Of a stretch of DNA of 64,000 bases, positions 34,190 to 44,420 are shown one piece after another. A program made the position numbers and the translations under genes. The DNA comes from Euwallacea fornicatus (taxonomy: Eukaryota > Arthropoda > Insecta > Coleoptera > Curculionidae): positions 3,782,001-3,846,000 of the forward strand of contig NC_089555.1 in NCBI RefSeq assembly GCF_040115645.1, written 5' to 3'. Within the stretch, counting starts at the first letter, position 1; each line of letters opens with the position of its first letter. The notes under the pieces were generated by a model. The model saw only the letters and a list, made by a program, of their open reading frames with translations, did no database searches and had not been told where the DNA came from.

Positions 34190-35907
34190 CAGGGTGTTCC
34201 TGTTGTTTATTAAAAAAAAAACGATAAAGCACGTCAATTTTGATAGGTAGGAGGTTATCATTTGGAGAAAAAGTTATTCTCGAAATATCATTTTTTTACC
34301 CCTAGGAACCATCAGTTTGAATTTTTTTTAATGGAAGAGGGGTTGTGTTATATTTCGTCTGAAAGGTTATTTTTTTTCTCTATTTGGTGAAGCTTTTAAT
34401 TTTCATTTTTGAACATTGGTCTTGTGGAAATTACACAAAAACCAAATAACTTGATTTTAACCATGAATGTTATTGTAGTGAATTTGAAAGTGTATAGCGA
34501 GACCCAAGACGTCTCGACGTCCCAAATGTATCAGTAACAAGACATTAACAATTTTCCATTTAAAATTGATAAAAACTCATTTTTTTCGAGGATCAATTTA
34601 TTGATTTTTTCCTCTACACTCGATGCAGAGTTATTCATCTTAATTGCTATTGAATTTCAATGAGCCTGGTTCCTTCGAAAAAAAAAACGCGGAGTTTACC
34701 GCCTAACGAGAGATGATAAAGTCCAAGTTGCAGTTCTGGGACATGTTCAAATGGACAACAGAACGTCTGTACGAAAGATTCCTGAGGAATCCAACGTTTC
34801 AAACAATACTATCCATAGAACTTTAAAATAAGTAAAATTCTATCCCCATGTCATAAAACTAGCGCCGAAATTAAATGAGGATGATTTGGGTCATCGATTA
34901 CAATTCTGCGAATCCTTTACTAACGTGTTACATTTAAACATATATTCGTTCTATAGAACAACAATTTCTGGTGAAACTGTGTCCCATTTAATAGTAAAGT
35001 TAATAGACGTGACTGTCGTTATTGGAGTGACGTCAATCTTCATTTATTCCGAAAGGTCCATACTCGACAACATAAAAAATTAAACGTTTGGCAGCGATTT
35101 CGAATTATCACATTATTGGACAATTTTTCATTCCAGGAAACTGAAGGAGAAAACTATCTACAACTTTTACAGGATGCTTTATTTTCCAGGATTACTCAAA
35201 TACTTGAACAAGATCGCCACTTCTCAGAACAAGAATCAGTTTTTTAACAAGATGAAGCACCCCCACACTACACTGCTGTTGTTCAACAATTTCTAGACGA
35301 ATACTTCTCTGGAAGATAGACCGGCAGAAGTTGTCCAGTAAAGTGACCCGCGAGAACCCCTGACCATAGACCCCAGGATTTTTTCTTATGAGGACATTTG
35401 GAAACTAAAGTCTATGACACATAATCTGACTCTCTCAAAGAGATGTGTGCCCGAATCATCGAAAAGTTTCAGGTCAATAACACCAGAAATGTTAGATAAT
35501 GTGCAATGACGATTCGAGGATCAGCTGTTTACATGCATGGAAATCAATGAAGTTCATTTTCAATATTTTTTAAGGTAAAGTAACTAAAATATCAGTAAAA
35601 ATGATTAAACTCTAGTTAGTTAGTTTTTATTTGATTTATACAAGACCGACGTATAAAAATAAAAAATAAAAGCTTGATCGTGTAGAGAGTAAAATTGCCT
35701 TTGAAATTAGATAACAGAATATGCAGAACCCCTCTACCAATTTGAAAATTTCAAAGGAGATGTTCCCAGGGATAGAGGGATGACATTTCGAAAACAACTT
35801 CTTTCCCAAATTATGTCCCCATCCCTAGCAAAGTTAACATGTTTTACTTTTTTTTAACAAACAATGGAAAATATATTCAGTGTGGGCACTTTTCCCTGGG
35901 CGCCCTG
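34190..35907 (+). mobile_element. Long-TIR mariner-like element M11
   Basis: Ends CAGGGTGTTCCTG and, inward from the right, CAGGGCGCCCAGG, each next to TA (34188-34189, 35908-35909). The inverted repeats extend about 190 bp. Matching blocks such as TTCGAAAT, GGAAC and AGAGGGGTT lie at 34260-34355 and 35730-35810. A transposase pseudogene lies between. Length 1718 bp. Confidence 0.8.
34690..35560 (+). pseudogene. M11 mariner-like transposase, heavily mutated
   Basis: Fragments in order: a helix-turn-helix part (RDDKVQVAVLGHV, then VSNNTIHRTLK), PHVIKLAPKLNEDDLGHRLQ, HKKLNVW, and a second-Asp-like block QDEAPPHYTAVVQQFLDEYF (Gly to Glu next to the Asp). These are followed by GRSCPV, DFFL, and a C-terminal stretch (KEMCARIIEKFQV). 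Several stops and frame changes separate them. The first Asp block is not recognisable. Confidence 0.75.
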
Positions 35908-35970
35908 TATGTAATTACATAAAACGTTACGACATAGACTACTGCATGTTTATAGCGACCAAGACCTAAA

Positions 35971-36600
35971 TTGGACATACGCCGATATACAGAGACAGCA
36001 GTCCTACTGAAACCAATAGTGAAATTAAGAAAATCCAAGTTACCGTCCCTGAATAATCCTCTGAACGAATGTCTTCATTTTAACGTACCGTACATAAGCG
36101 ATAAGATTGGTATTTTCCTGGATTACATACATCCATATTTCAACATCGAACAATACATACCGATAAAGGAATGCCTTTACAAATACCCAGTCGTTGCTAG
36201 AGGTTCCAACATCAAGCGAAACAAGACAACAGAACCCAACGGCTTTTTGAAAAACTTGAACTTTACGAAACAACACACACCCCAACATTTTTGATGCCGG
36301 AAAATGAAGACTCAACGCCAGATATCTTATTCCATATGAGAAAAGTTACACAAACTATAAACAATATACACTTAACTAACGAAATCGATCAGAGCAACTG
36401 GCTATTGCTAAACATTGACCCATGACAAGCGCAAACCATCTTCCTGGCAAGCAATATAATGCGAAAAATTAATTTAAACAAAACTGACATGAACAAAGTC
36501 AAAAATCACATACATAACTATACTCTTAAACATAAAAAACCGGACAACATGAATATTATTCAATTTCAATTTGATGTAGCTTTTTCAGTTTTATATTAAT
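35971..36600 (+). pseudogene. Unrecognised coding-like remnant
   Basis: A 107-codon open frame (35971-36294) is followed, after a one-base frame shift, by about 105 more codons open except for one TGA (36421-36423), ending near 36600. Composition (LNNPLNECLHFNVPYISDK, WLLLNIDP, IFLASNIMRKINLNK) looks like real protein, but I do not recognise a family. It ends just before the Gypsy insertion. It may be a decayed TE protein or an endogenised gene. Confidence 0.35.
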
Positions 36601-36613
36601 TTTGATATATATA

Positions 36614-36974
36614 TGTCGGGGAAACGTTAGGAATATTCTCCATCATTGATAATTTTGATGTTTTATTAAGTAAATTGATAGTAAGGCAAGGCTAACGAAT
36701 TCACCACTACTCGACCGCAACCTTTCCCTTCTTTTCAATTACTGCCTTCTTCACAGTTCCCATCCCCCGTGGTCCTCTTGACTTAAGGGATGGTACCTGT
36801 TCGTCCTAGTTTTCCCACGGACCGAAACTGCACACATGGCCCTTAATTGCGTCGGTAATGGTGACCTCGTTCGACAGTGCTTTATCTCCACGATAAACCT
36901 GTCAACCTGCTCTTCAGCCTTATTGCTAACTCAAATTTTACATTTAAAACTTAAGAACTAATAAATCTCCGACA
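36614..36974 (-). repeat. Gypsy 3' LTR
   Basis: 361 bp, TGTCGG...CCGACA on either strand, identical by eye to 41478-41838. On the coding (minus) strand the purine-rich run CCCGAGGACGAGTGA at 37005-36991 lies just upstream and could be the primer for plus-strand synthesis, although it is not flush with the LTR. Confidence 0.95.
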
Positions 36975-37155
36975 CGGCCAACCTGACATTTCACTCGTCC
37001 TCGGGTGATTCTAAAATTCAAAGACGACAATCAGTTCAATTCGAATAATTTCCCTATTTTGTTTAGACAAAACATTTCCCAAATTCAACTGTTTCCTTTT
37101 TTTTTTTTCCATCAACACAAGAGAATACAGATCCCCTAGTAATATCCCTTGAACT

Positions 37156-37186
37156 ACTCTCTCTCTCTCTCTTTCTCTCTCTCTCC
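37156..37186. repeat. (CT)n microsatellite
   Basis: A run of CT dinucleotides broken by one TT, in the untranslated stretch between the Gypsy stop codon and its 3' LTR. Confidence 0.9.
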
Positions 37187-37302
37187 GACACATAACTTCT
37201 CTACGCTGTCTCCTACCCACTGCGCAATAAACAACATTCGACTGATGTTACTTGCAGTTGCAGTAAGACATATGTAAAGCTACCCCAGTGTCTGCTAATA
37301 CA

Positions 37303-37491
37303 ACGTCTCTTTCAACGTTCTACTCACTAACGTCTCTTTCAACGTTTTCCTCACTAACGTCTCTTTCAACGTTTTCCACACTAACGTCTCTTTCAACGTT
37401 TTCTCCACTAACGTCTCTTTCAACGTTTTCTCCACTAACGTCTCTTTCAACGTTTTCTCCACTAACGTCTCTTTCAACGTTTTCAAACTCC
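37303..37491 (-). repeat. 27-bp minisatellite at the 3' end of the Gypsy frame
   Basis: Seven units of 27 bp, plus-strand consensus ACGTCTCTTTCAACGTTTTC then TCCACTA. Six encode the nonapeptide ENVERDVSG and variants (VSV, VSE). The stop codon (TAG, 37320-37322 complement) is a point change inside the last unit, so the array is partly outside the coding frame. Confidence 0.95.
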
Positions 37492-40400
37492 ATGGGAATA
37501 TTACTTTCGGGCATCTTTCGTAAACTCTCATGTGCATATTTATATGTTCGATTGTTACTTAACGATTTCAAAGCATACCGATCGCCTTCTAATACTTCAG
37601 TTATTAAGAAAGGCCCTTTGAATTTTGGGTCAAGTTTTGTCTGGTGTCTTTCCTCGTTTTTGAGTAAAACAAAATCCCCAACTTTATGTCTAATTATTTT
37701 TGCCCTTACCCGATCAAATCTTAGCTTATCATAATCGGCTACATTCTTCATGGCTTTTACTGCCCTATTCCTAAGTTCCTCAATGTTACAGGTTAAATTA
37801 TCATTGTCTACACTATCTACTACTAATCCTAACGGTCGAGCAACCCTTCCAACTAATAATTCCAAAGGAGTAGCCTTTATAGAACGATGGATCGTGCAAT
37901 TCAAAGCCAATTGGATGTCTTCCAGCGCGTCTTGCCAAGACCTATCACTAGTTTCAATAGCCGTCATCATATTTTTGAGCGTACTCATAACCCTTTCTAC
38001 TTGCCCATTAGCCCTACTAGTACCAGTTGCTACCAAGTGTAATTTTATACTTTGCAAGGAACAAAATTCACGAAATTCCTTACTCGAGAAACACCTTCCC
38101 TGATCAGCAATTATTCGCACCGGTACACCAAACAGTGAAATAGCAAATTTTATAGCTTTGATACAACTACTAGAATCAATTTTTAAGGTGTGGTATAGAA
38201 GGGTATATTTGGTGAACGCATCTACTGCAACTATTACATATTCTTTCAGGTCACTCTTCCCACTTAATTTTCCCGTTATATCCAGGTGTATAGTATGCCA
38301 CGGAATTGCTACTTTTGGGATAGGATGAAGTTCTGACTGAATTTTCCCTGTACTTGATTTCGATAATTTGCATGTGATGCAGTTATCGACGAATTTACGC
38401 ACATACTTTGTCATGTGTTCGAACCAATAATGCTCGTAAACTTTGTCCAGAGTTTTGTCCCAGCCCAAATGCATAATCGATTCGTGTACCTGGTTGATCA
38501 CAGACCATCTAAAAGCGCGAGGAATGATAGGTAGACACCTACTTCTTCCATTTCGTTGAATTTTCCGATGTACTATTCCTGTCCTTATTTCATAAGTTTT
38601 TGCAATAGTTTCAGGTAATTCATTATTTTGAATCTTAGATACTAACGCTACTAGTTCTCCATCTTTACGCTGTTCCGCTAGCAACCAGTTACTCGAAATT
38701 TTAGCAAGATTTACCCGTTTCTCTACTACCCTACTATGAGATCTCTCCGGACGATTCTGATTTATCGGAACTTGGTTTCGGGAAAAGAAATCAGCATGAG
38801 CCATTCGTTTTCCTTCCCTATATTCGATATCAAAATCATACGCTTGCAAGAATGCCCACCATCGATGTACTCTAGGTGTCAAATCGAGCTTGTTTCGCGA
38901 AGATTTTAGTGAATTACAATCGGTAAATACAGTAAATCGTCGTCCTTGCAAATAGTGCCTGAAATGTTTAATAGCGTTCACTACCGCCAAAGTCTCTAAT
39001 TCGTAAGAATGATATTTAGATTCCGTGTTTGAGGTCCTCTTACTAAAATATTCTACAACTCGCGGTAAACTGTCTACTTTTTGTATAAGTATTGCCCCAT
39101 AACCATCTGCACTTGCATCCGTATACAATTCAATAGGATATTGTGGATCAAATATCATCAAAACAGGTTCGTTAGTCAACAATGAAATCACTTGTTTGCG
39201 AATAGATTCATGTTCAGGCTTCCACTGGAAGTCCTTTTTACACGAAGTCATTTGATAAAGAGATTTCATCATCTGTGAGAATTTAGGGATAAATTTTCTG
39301 AAATACGAAGATAATCCGATGAATTGTCTTAACTGGGTGACGGTTTGTGGCGGTGGCAAGGAGGTCAAAGCTTGAATTTTCCTCGCGTTTGGCCGGACTT
39401 CGCCATTACTGACTTCATAACCCAAATATTGGACAGTACTTTTGAGAAAAGAGCATTTTTTTATATTGAAAGAAAATCCGGCTTTTGTGAATCTTTCTAA
39501 TACTGTTCTCATCCGTGCGATTGATTCATCCACTGTTGTTCCCAAAATCATGATATCATCCATGTACACTACGACATATGAATATGCTAGATCTCCCAGC
39601 GCATTTATCACAGCTCGTTGAAAAACAGCCGGAGCATTTTTTAAGCCAAAAGGCATAGCTAACCACTCATACTGACCCTCCGGAGTAACAAAAGCCGTTC
39701 GTTCAATTGAATCTTCGTGCACCGGAATCTGATGAAACCCGCTCGCCATGTCCAGACATGTAAAGTATTTTGAGCCAGATAACCTAGCGATCTGCTCAGA
39801 AATAAGCGGTAATGGGAATTTGTCAGAAACCGTATTCGCATTTAATTCGCGGTAATCTACACATAGACGGTGCGAGCCGTCTTTCTTTTTGACAAGCAAC
39901 ATTGGGCTCGAAAATGGGGAACAACTAGGCCGAATTACACCTGCTTCTAGTAGTTCGTCAATTCTATTCCTAACTATCTGTTTTTCGTCTGGACTGAGGC
40001 GGTACGCCCTTCTCTGCACGGTTTTATTAGAATCGACTAGCCGAATTTTCAATTTTCCAGTCGACACTCGTGTACGCGGAATCTGCTTAATAAAATAATC
40101 AGAAAATTCTGATAATACGCTTATTAAGAAGGATCTGTCTTTGCCAGTAACATCGGTTTCTATTTCGTTCAAATCAAATTTGTCACTGTTTACTTTCGCT
40201 ACACATGCACTAACGGATAAAGATGTAAAAAGATCAACCCTATCATTTGTCATGGCAACGTTAAAACCTTGGCTAAGAATTTCACGACCAATCATTATAT
40301 TACAATTCAAGTATGTGTCTGGTATTACGTGAAACAAAATTTCAATTAAAATTCCATTTATAATTACTTCAGCTCGAATCTGAATTGTACTAAATACAGT

Positions 40401-41510
40401 AGCATTACCTATGCCCTTTAGCGTTACTACTTTATCAAATCTTTTACCATGGAATTTACTAGCTACTTTTTCTACCATCAATGAACAATCTGCCCCAGAA
40501 TCAAAATAAAAATGATACGTCTCACCCGAATGAATCAAAGTGCCAGTTGGTCCAGAGATATGACACATATTGACCCGCTTCACATTGGCCTCTTTCTTTC
40601 CAGAAGATGTTGATGCCCTCGCTTCATGGTTAGTACATCTTGTCGAGATGTGTCCAACCTCACCGCATTTAAAGCAAGTCACTGAGTCTTTGTGATTGAA
40701 ATTTGTTGATATCCTTGTATCCGAACCATTTCTTTCTTGCCTTTTGAAACGGCAGTCGGCGATTTTGTGGCCAAGTTTTCCACAACGATGGCACCTGACG
40801 CTTATTACTTTGGGTTTTTTTGAATCTATCTCCGTCGATAGTTCGGGTATTTTCCGTTTTCCATACGAAAGGGCTTTCAGTTCTTGTTGCAACTGTGTTC
40901 TCGTCGTAATTTTTGTAGTAAATAGTGTACGTTGCAATCGTCCATCAAACTTTGCCATATGGGTCAGCACTGTGGCTATTGCGATTTCTTCGGTCGTCAT
41001 GGATTTCCATCTAGTCATTAACGAATTCATCAAGCGTGTTCCATATATCGATAGACATTCTCCTTCTTTCGGTTTACTATTCAGGATAGCTGTCAACTTG
41101 GCAGCCGGTGTTTCAGCGCCTTCAAAACGTTCAATGAATAGGTCCTTAAATTGTGACCAAGTGATGCCCGAAAAACAAATTTCAGGGAGCCATTGAGACG
41201 CACTTCCTTCCAGGGCTTTACTAAGTGTAATTATCAGATTACTTCCCTCCAATGGATTTTCTCCCATACACATGTCCACTGCTGCACACCAGGCTAGTGG
41301 TTCGGCTCCAAACTTTTCCGGGTCAAACTTAGGTAGAGTCACATTCGCGTTGTTTTTCACCGGTTGCGCGGCTTTCATCGCGTTGATTAACTGCAACGTA
41401 TTTTCTTTTTGTGCGTCTAATAAACTACGCCACTGTTCTTGAGAAATCACTAGATGCGCGTCCGATCCCACTTCTGATGTCGGGGAAACGTTAGGAATAT
41501 TCTCCATCAT
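37320..41510 (-). CDS. Gag-Pol polyprotein (Gypsy), 1396 aa
   Basis: A single frame with all retrotransposon domains in order. Gag at residues 1-300, with two CCHC zinc knuckles (CHRCGKLGHKIADC 240-253; CFKCGEVGHISTRC 279-292). Protease DSG at 337-339. Reverse transcriptase with YMDD at 649-652. RNase H beginning YTDAS at 796. Integrase has an HHCC zinc finger (about 1009-1047) and Asp1077, Asp1136 and Glu1172, with 35 residues between the last two. A GPF motif lies at 1299-1301 (KFKGPFLITEV). The tail is the nonapeptide array. There is no chromodomain and no separate gag frame, so Gag and Pol would be made as one chain and cleaved by the protease. The first ATG is at 41510, inside the 5' LTR; the next in-frame Met is residue 45. 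No frameshift or stop was seen. The single-frame layout and primer site recall mdg3/micropia-like Gypsy elements, but the clade is an inference. Confidence 0.97.
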   Translation of the reverse strand: MMENIPNVSPTSEVGSDAHLVISQEQWRSLLDAQKENTLQLINAMKAAQPVKNNANVTLPKFDPEKFGAEPLAWCAAVDMCMGENPLEGSNLIITLSKALEGSASQWLPEICFSGITWSQFKDLFIERFEGAETPAAKLTAILNSKPKEGECLSIYGTRLMNSLMTRWKSMTTEEIAIATVLTHMAKFDGRLQRTLFTTKITTRTQLQQELKALSYGKRKIPELSTEIDSKKPKVISVRCHRCGKLGHKIADCRFKRQERNGSDTRISTNFNHKDSVTCFKCGEVGHISTRCTNHEARASTSSGKKEANVKRVNMCHISGPTGTLIHSGETYHFYFDSGADCSLMVEKVASKFHGKRFDKVVTLKGIGNATVFSTIQIRAEVIINGILIEILFHVIPDTYLNCNIMIGREILSQGFNVAMTNDRVDLFTSLSVSACVAKVNSDKFDLNEIETDVTGKDRSFLISVLSEFSDYFIKQIPRTRVSTGKLKIRLVDSNKTVQRRAYRLSPDEKQIVRNRIDELLEAGVIRPSCSPFSSPMLLVKKKDGSHRLCVDYRELNANTVSDKFPLPLISEQIARLSGSKYFTCLDMASGFHQIPVHEDSIERTAFVTPEGQYEWLAMPFGLKNAPAVFQRAVINALGDLAYSYVVVYMDDIMILGTTVDESIARMRTVLERFTKAGFSFNIKKCSFLKSTVQYLGYEVSNGEVRPNARKIQALTSLPPPQTVTQLRQFIGLSSYFRKFIPKFSQMMKSLYQMTSCKKDFQWKPEHESIRKQVISLLTNEPVLMIFDPQYPIELYTDASADGYGAILIQKVDSLPRVVEYFSKRTSNTESKYHSYELETLAVVNAIKHFRHYLQGRRFTVFTDCNSLKSSRNKLDLTPRVHRWWAFLQAYDFDIEYREGKRMAHADFFSRNQVPINQNRPERSHSRVVEKRVNLAKISSNWLLAEQRKDGELVALVSKIQNNELPETIAKTYEIRTGIVHRKIQRNGRSRCLPIIPRAFRWSVINQVHESIMHLGWDKTLDKVYEHYWFEHMTKYVRKFVDNCITCKLSKSSTGKIQSELHPIPKVAIPWHTIHLDITGKLSGKSDLKEYVIVAVDAFTKYTLLYHTLKIDSSSCIKAIKFAISLFGVPVRIIADQGRCFSSKEFREFCSLQSIKLHLVATGTSRANGQVERVMSTLKNMMTAIETSDRSWQDALEDIQLALNCTIHRSIKATPLELLVGRVARPLGLVVDSVDNDNLTCNIEELRNRAVKAMKNVADYDKLRFDRVRAKIIRHKVGDFVLLKNEERHQTKLDPKFKGPFLITEVLEGDRYALKSLSNNRTYKYAHESLRKMPESNIPMEFENVERDVSGENVERDVSGENVERDVSGENVERDVSVENVERDVSEENVERDVSE
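41463..41477 (-). other. Probable primer-binding site
   Basis: Directly downstream of the 5' LTR (coding strand) is TCAGAAGTGGGATC. It matches, from memory, the complement of the acceptor/T-arm end of a Leu tRNA, lacking the part that pairs with the terminal CCA. Such offset priming is reported for some Gypsy elements. The site lies within the polyprotein reading frame. Confidence 0.5.
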
Positions 41511-41838
41511 TGATAATTTTGATGTTTTATTAAGTAAATTGATAGTAAGGCAAGGCTAACGAATTCACCACTACTCGACCGCAACCTTTCCCTTCTTTTC
41601 AATTACTGCCTTCTTCACAGTTCCCATCCCCCGTGGTCCTCTTGACTTAAGGGATGGTACCTGTTCGTCCTAGTTTTCCCACGGACCGAAACTGCACACA
41701 TGGCCCTTAATTGCGTCGGTAATGGTGACCTCGTTCGACAGTGCTTTATCTCCACGATAAACCTGTCAACCTGCTCTTCAGCCTTATTGCTAACTCAAAT
41801 TTTACATTTAAAACTTAAGAACTAATAAATCTCCGACA
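41478..41838 (-). repeat. Gypsy 5' LTR
   Basis: 361 bp, same as the 3' LTR by eye. It contains the predicted polyprotein start codon at 41510, 33 bases from its inner end. It should carry the promoter, but I could not assign a TATA box with confidence. Confidence 0.95.
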
Positions 41839-42189
41839 TATATATATTTTTTTTTTGATAAATTGTAGGCGTTTTCATTTTAATTATTATTAAATATCAA
41901 TTTTACCTAAAGGCGTAATTAATTTATCGTTGTGCAATATGACACCAAGAGATGCTTCTTGATCTAGATTTCTGAACACCCTGTAGAAGAAATGTGAAAG
42001 CAATATGGGACATATTTGCATAAAATTGTGAAGTTATATGTTTCCCTAACATTCTTTTTTTTTGACAAAAAAATGCGATTTCAAAACGATAAATCAAAAA
42101 TGTCAAACAAATACATAATAATAAAAATAACATTTTAATCTAGAAACATTAATCCTGAATGATTACCTAGATGACATGGAGTTGTAAAG
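41839..42189. other. No gene; AT-rich, one transposon-like end
   Basis: Begins with the AT repeat used as the Gypsy target. An AACACCCTGTAG word (41985-41996) looks like the end of a CAGGGTGT-type DNA transposon, but a partner was not found. Confidence 0.35.
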
Positions 42190-42420
42190 GTTAAATTGGC
42201 CTCCTCGCAGCCCTGGCCTAAGCCCAATTGAACATGTACGGAACGTATTAGTAACACGTATTCACGATGGACAGCTGGACACCATTGCAGCTCTTCGAGT
42301 AGTTCTTCGTGAAGAGTAGGAAAATATTCCACAAAAAATAGTTGTTATTTGTGTCCTAAACTTGCCTCGCCGCATGGCAGCCTTCATTAGAGCATGAGGA
42401 GAAAATACACGCTATTAGTG
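42190..42420 (+). pseudogene. Tc1-family transposase, C-terminal fragment
   Basis: WPPRSPGLSPIEHVRNVL contains the catalytic Glu of the DDE triad (one change, PDLS to PGLS). It is followed by LDTIAALRVVLREE, a stop, NIPQKIVV, and LPRRMAAFIRA, the usual Tc1 C-terminus. Nothing upstream of it is recognisable. Confidence 0.8.
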
Positions 42421-42759
42421 TTTATTTACCTTTAACTTGAATATTAATTTGTGTTGTTTATTGTTTATTTGTTTGAAATGGTTTGATTTTTTTGGTAAAT
42501 AGCAACTTTTTGCAAAAAAAAAATTTATTCCTCTCAAAATGGTTGTGTGGTTATGAATCGAAAAAGGAATATTACGGCAACGCATAAAGCTTTATAATTG
42601 CATACAAAGATATCTCATAGTGTCTTTTAATTCGTCCACAGCATGATCAGAAATATAGAGCAAAATTCACCTCTAGGTTTCACCCTCTATAATGACAAAA
42701 AACGACAACTTATGGCTAAATTAATATCCAGTAATGATTAATGTAAACACGACTACAAT

Positions 42760-44420
42760 TTGTCAAAAAAAATGATTAAAATCGATATAAAACTAAAAAA
42801 CTATGTAAGATTTAAATTGAATAATATTTATGTTTCCCGGTTTTTCCCAGTAATTTGCATTCATGCAGAAACGCAGGATGTTTCCATAGAAGGCAGACAA
42901 CAATTATCAGTAGCAGTGCATACATTTTCACCTACACTGAAAAAGGCTTTTTATCAACATACCTTACCCAAACTCATATTGAGCCTAATCAAAGTTAAAA
43001 GAGACATACAGACACACAAAATAACGATTTCAATGGAGAAATAAATAACCTCAACAGGAACATCAGGATGATCAGGCCATGCCGACAAGAACAGTGGACA
43101 GAGGTATGCCAGGACATAGAAAGGGGTCAATCATACTGGAGGAAAATAAAAAAGGCATCACTATACCAAAAAACAAGTCCCAACGATATAATCAACGAAA
43201 AAGGAACAGAACATCGCACTGATAACGACCGAGCTGACGCCTTTGTCAAACACTTTCAGAGGGTCTTCAGAAAATCAATCAATGCTACATTTGACAAAAA
43301 CAACTCAAATCAGGTGGACCACTGGTACGAAAACTAATTTACCGACCACTTACCCGACAGATATTAACTAACTACAGAATATGAATACTACGAAGCATGA
43401 GCTTTTATTAGAAAAACAACACAGGAGAAAGACAAAACAAAAATCTTTTTCCTTAAAAATGTAACATCAAGAAGACATGAGACTGTACTCAACAATATCA
43501 ACCACTGCATGATAACTCACAGAATCTCAAAGACATGGAAAAAAAGGGATAATAATACCCATACTGAAAAGTAGACTGGACAGCACACTCATACAAAACT
43601 ACAAGCCAACATTACCGTCAGTGTTGAGTAAAGTTTATGAAAGCACCATCAAAAGACGATTTGAAAAAATGATAGAGGAAAAGATCCTGAATGACCAATT
43701 TGGTTTGAAACCTACAACATTGACTATCTACCCTCTCTTGTTACTGACGAAGGATGTACAGGCAACGCACTTACGCAACGGAAGATCGGTAAGCCTATTC
43801 ATAGACATCAGTAAGGCTTTCGACAGTGTCGTGCATAAAGGTCTTCTATATACTCTTCACGAACTGCAAATGCCCAAATACCAGTTTCACATCATCAAAA
43901 ATCTACTTGAAAACAGGTGACTAGCAGTAAGAATCGACAGCATCTTGTCTTTCCTCTTTAACCCCCTCTCCTCAAAAAAAGGGCTACCCAAGGGACAATC
44001 ATTTTCACTGTCGTTACATTATTTGTTATATTAATGTGTTACGACATACCATATACAGCTTACAAGACGACCGAAAACCAGTCAAAACTGCATGTATGTT
44101 AGAATAAGCCGACGACACAGCACTTGTAGTACATGACAAGAAGACGGACAAGGCTAGGAAAAACCCTTCAGGAGTTAACAGACAAAATAATGTTACATGG
44201 AAATTAATATCTAAAGCTACTAAAAACCAACTTTTACCTTAAAATCACAAAATCAAAGCGGGCTCTCCTACAATAATAGCCGATGGCCACCTCGCAAAAT
44301 CAACAAGCAACATCAAATATCTAAGAATAACAATTTTACTCCAAACTAAATTTTAAAAAACATCTAAGGAATATCAAAACAAAAATCACTAGAAAAGTAA
44401 AACATCTTCGATTGCTGACG
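42760..44420 (+). pseudogene. Jockey-type non-LTR retrotransposon (LINE), RT region, broken
   Basis: 43068-43337 resembles the linker between endonuclease and reverse transcriptase (YWRKIKKASLYQK, then FVKHFQRVFRK). 43621-43920 is the RT core: KVYESTIKRRFEKMIEEKIL, NDQFGLKP, SLFIDISKAFDSVVHKGLLY and LLENR. After frame changes, GLPKGQSFSLSL (near 43985) and ADDTALVVHDKKTD (near 44110, the catalytic ADD) follow. Then comes a region with KSTSNIKYLRI (near 44310). Many stops are present. It is cut at 44420 by a TIR element, and a C-terminal LINE piece occurs at 48050-48400. No poly(A) tail or target duplication could be assigned. Confidence 0.85.

Larger units (their letters stand above)
36614..41838 (-). 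mobile_element. Complete Gypsy-type LTR retrotransposon
   Basis: Two 361-bp LTRs (36614-36974 and 41478-41838) bound a 4.5-kb interior with one gag-pol frame on the minus strand. By eye the LTRs have no mismatch. The LTRs carry short inverted ends (TGTCGG...CCGACA). The flanks are TATA on both sides, giving a 4-bp duplication within an AT repeat. No envelope gene is present. Intact frame plus identical LTRs indicate a recent insertion that may still be competent. Confidence 0.97.

Noticed and set aside
37303..37491. CRISPR-like array (regular 27-bp repeats)
   Set aside because: Units are directly adjacent without spacers, are translated in the Gypsy frame, and the DNA is eukaryotic.
37288..37734. 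Plus-strand 148-codon frame with repeated Ser/Thr/Leu motif
   Set aside because: It is the antisense shadow of the 27-bp repeat array and integrase end of the Gypsy frame on the minus strand.
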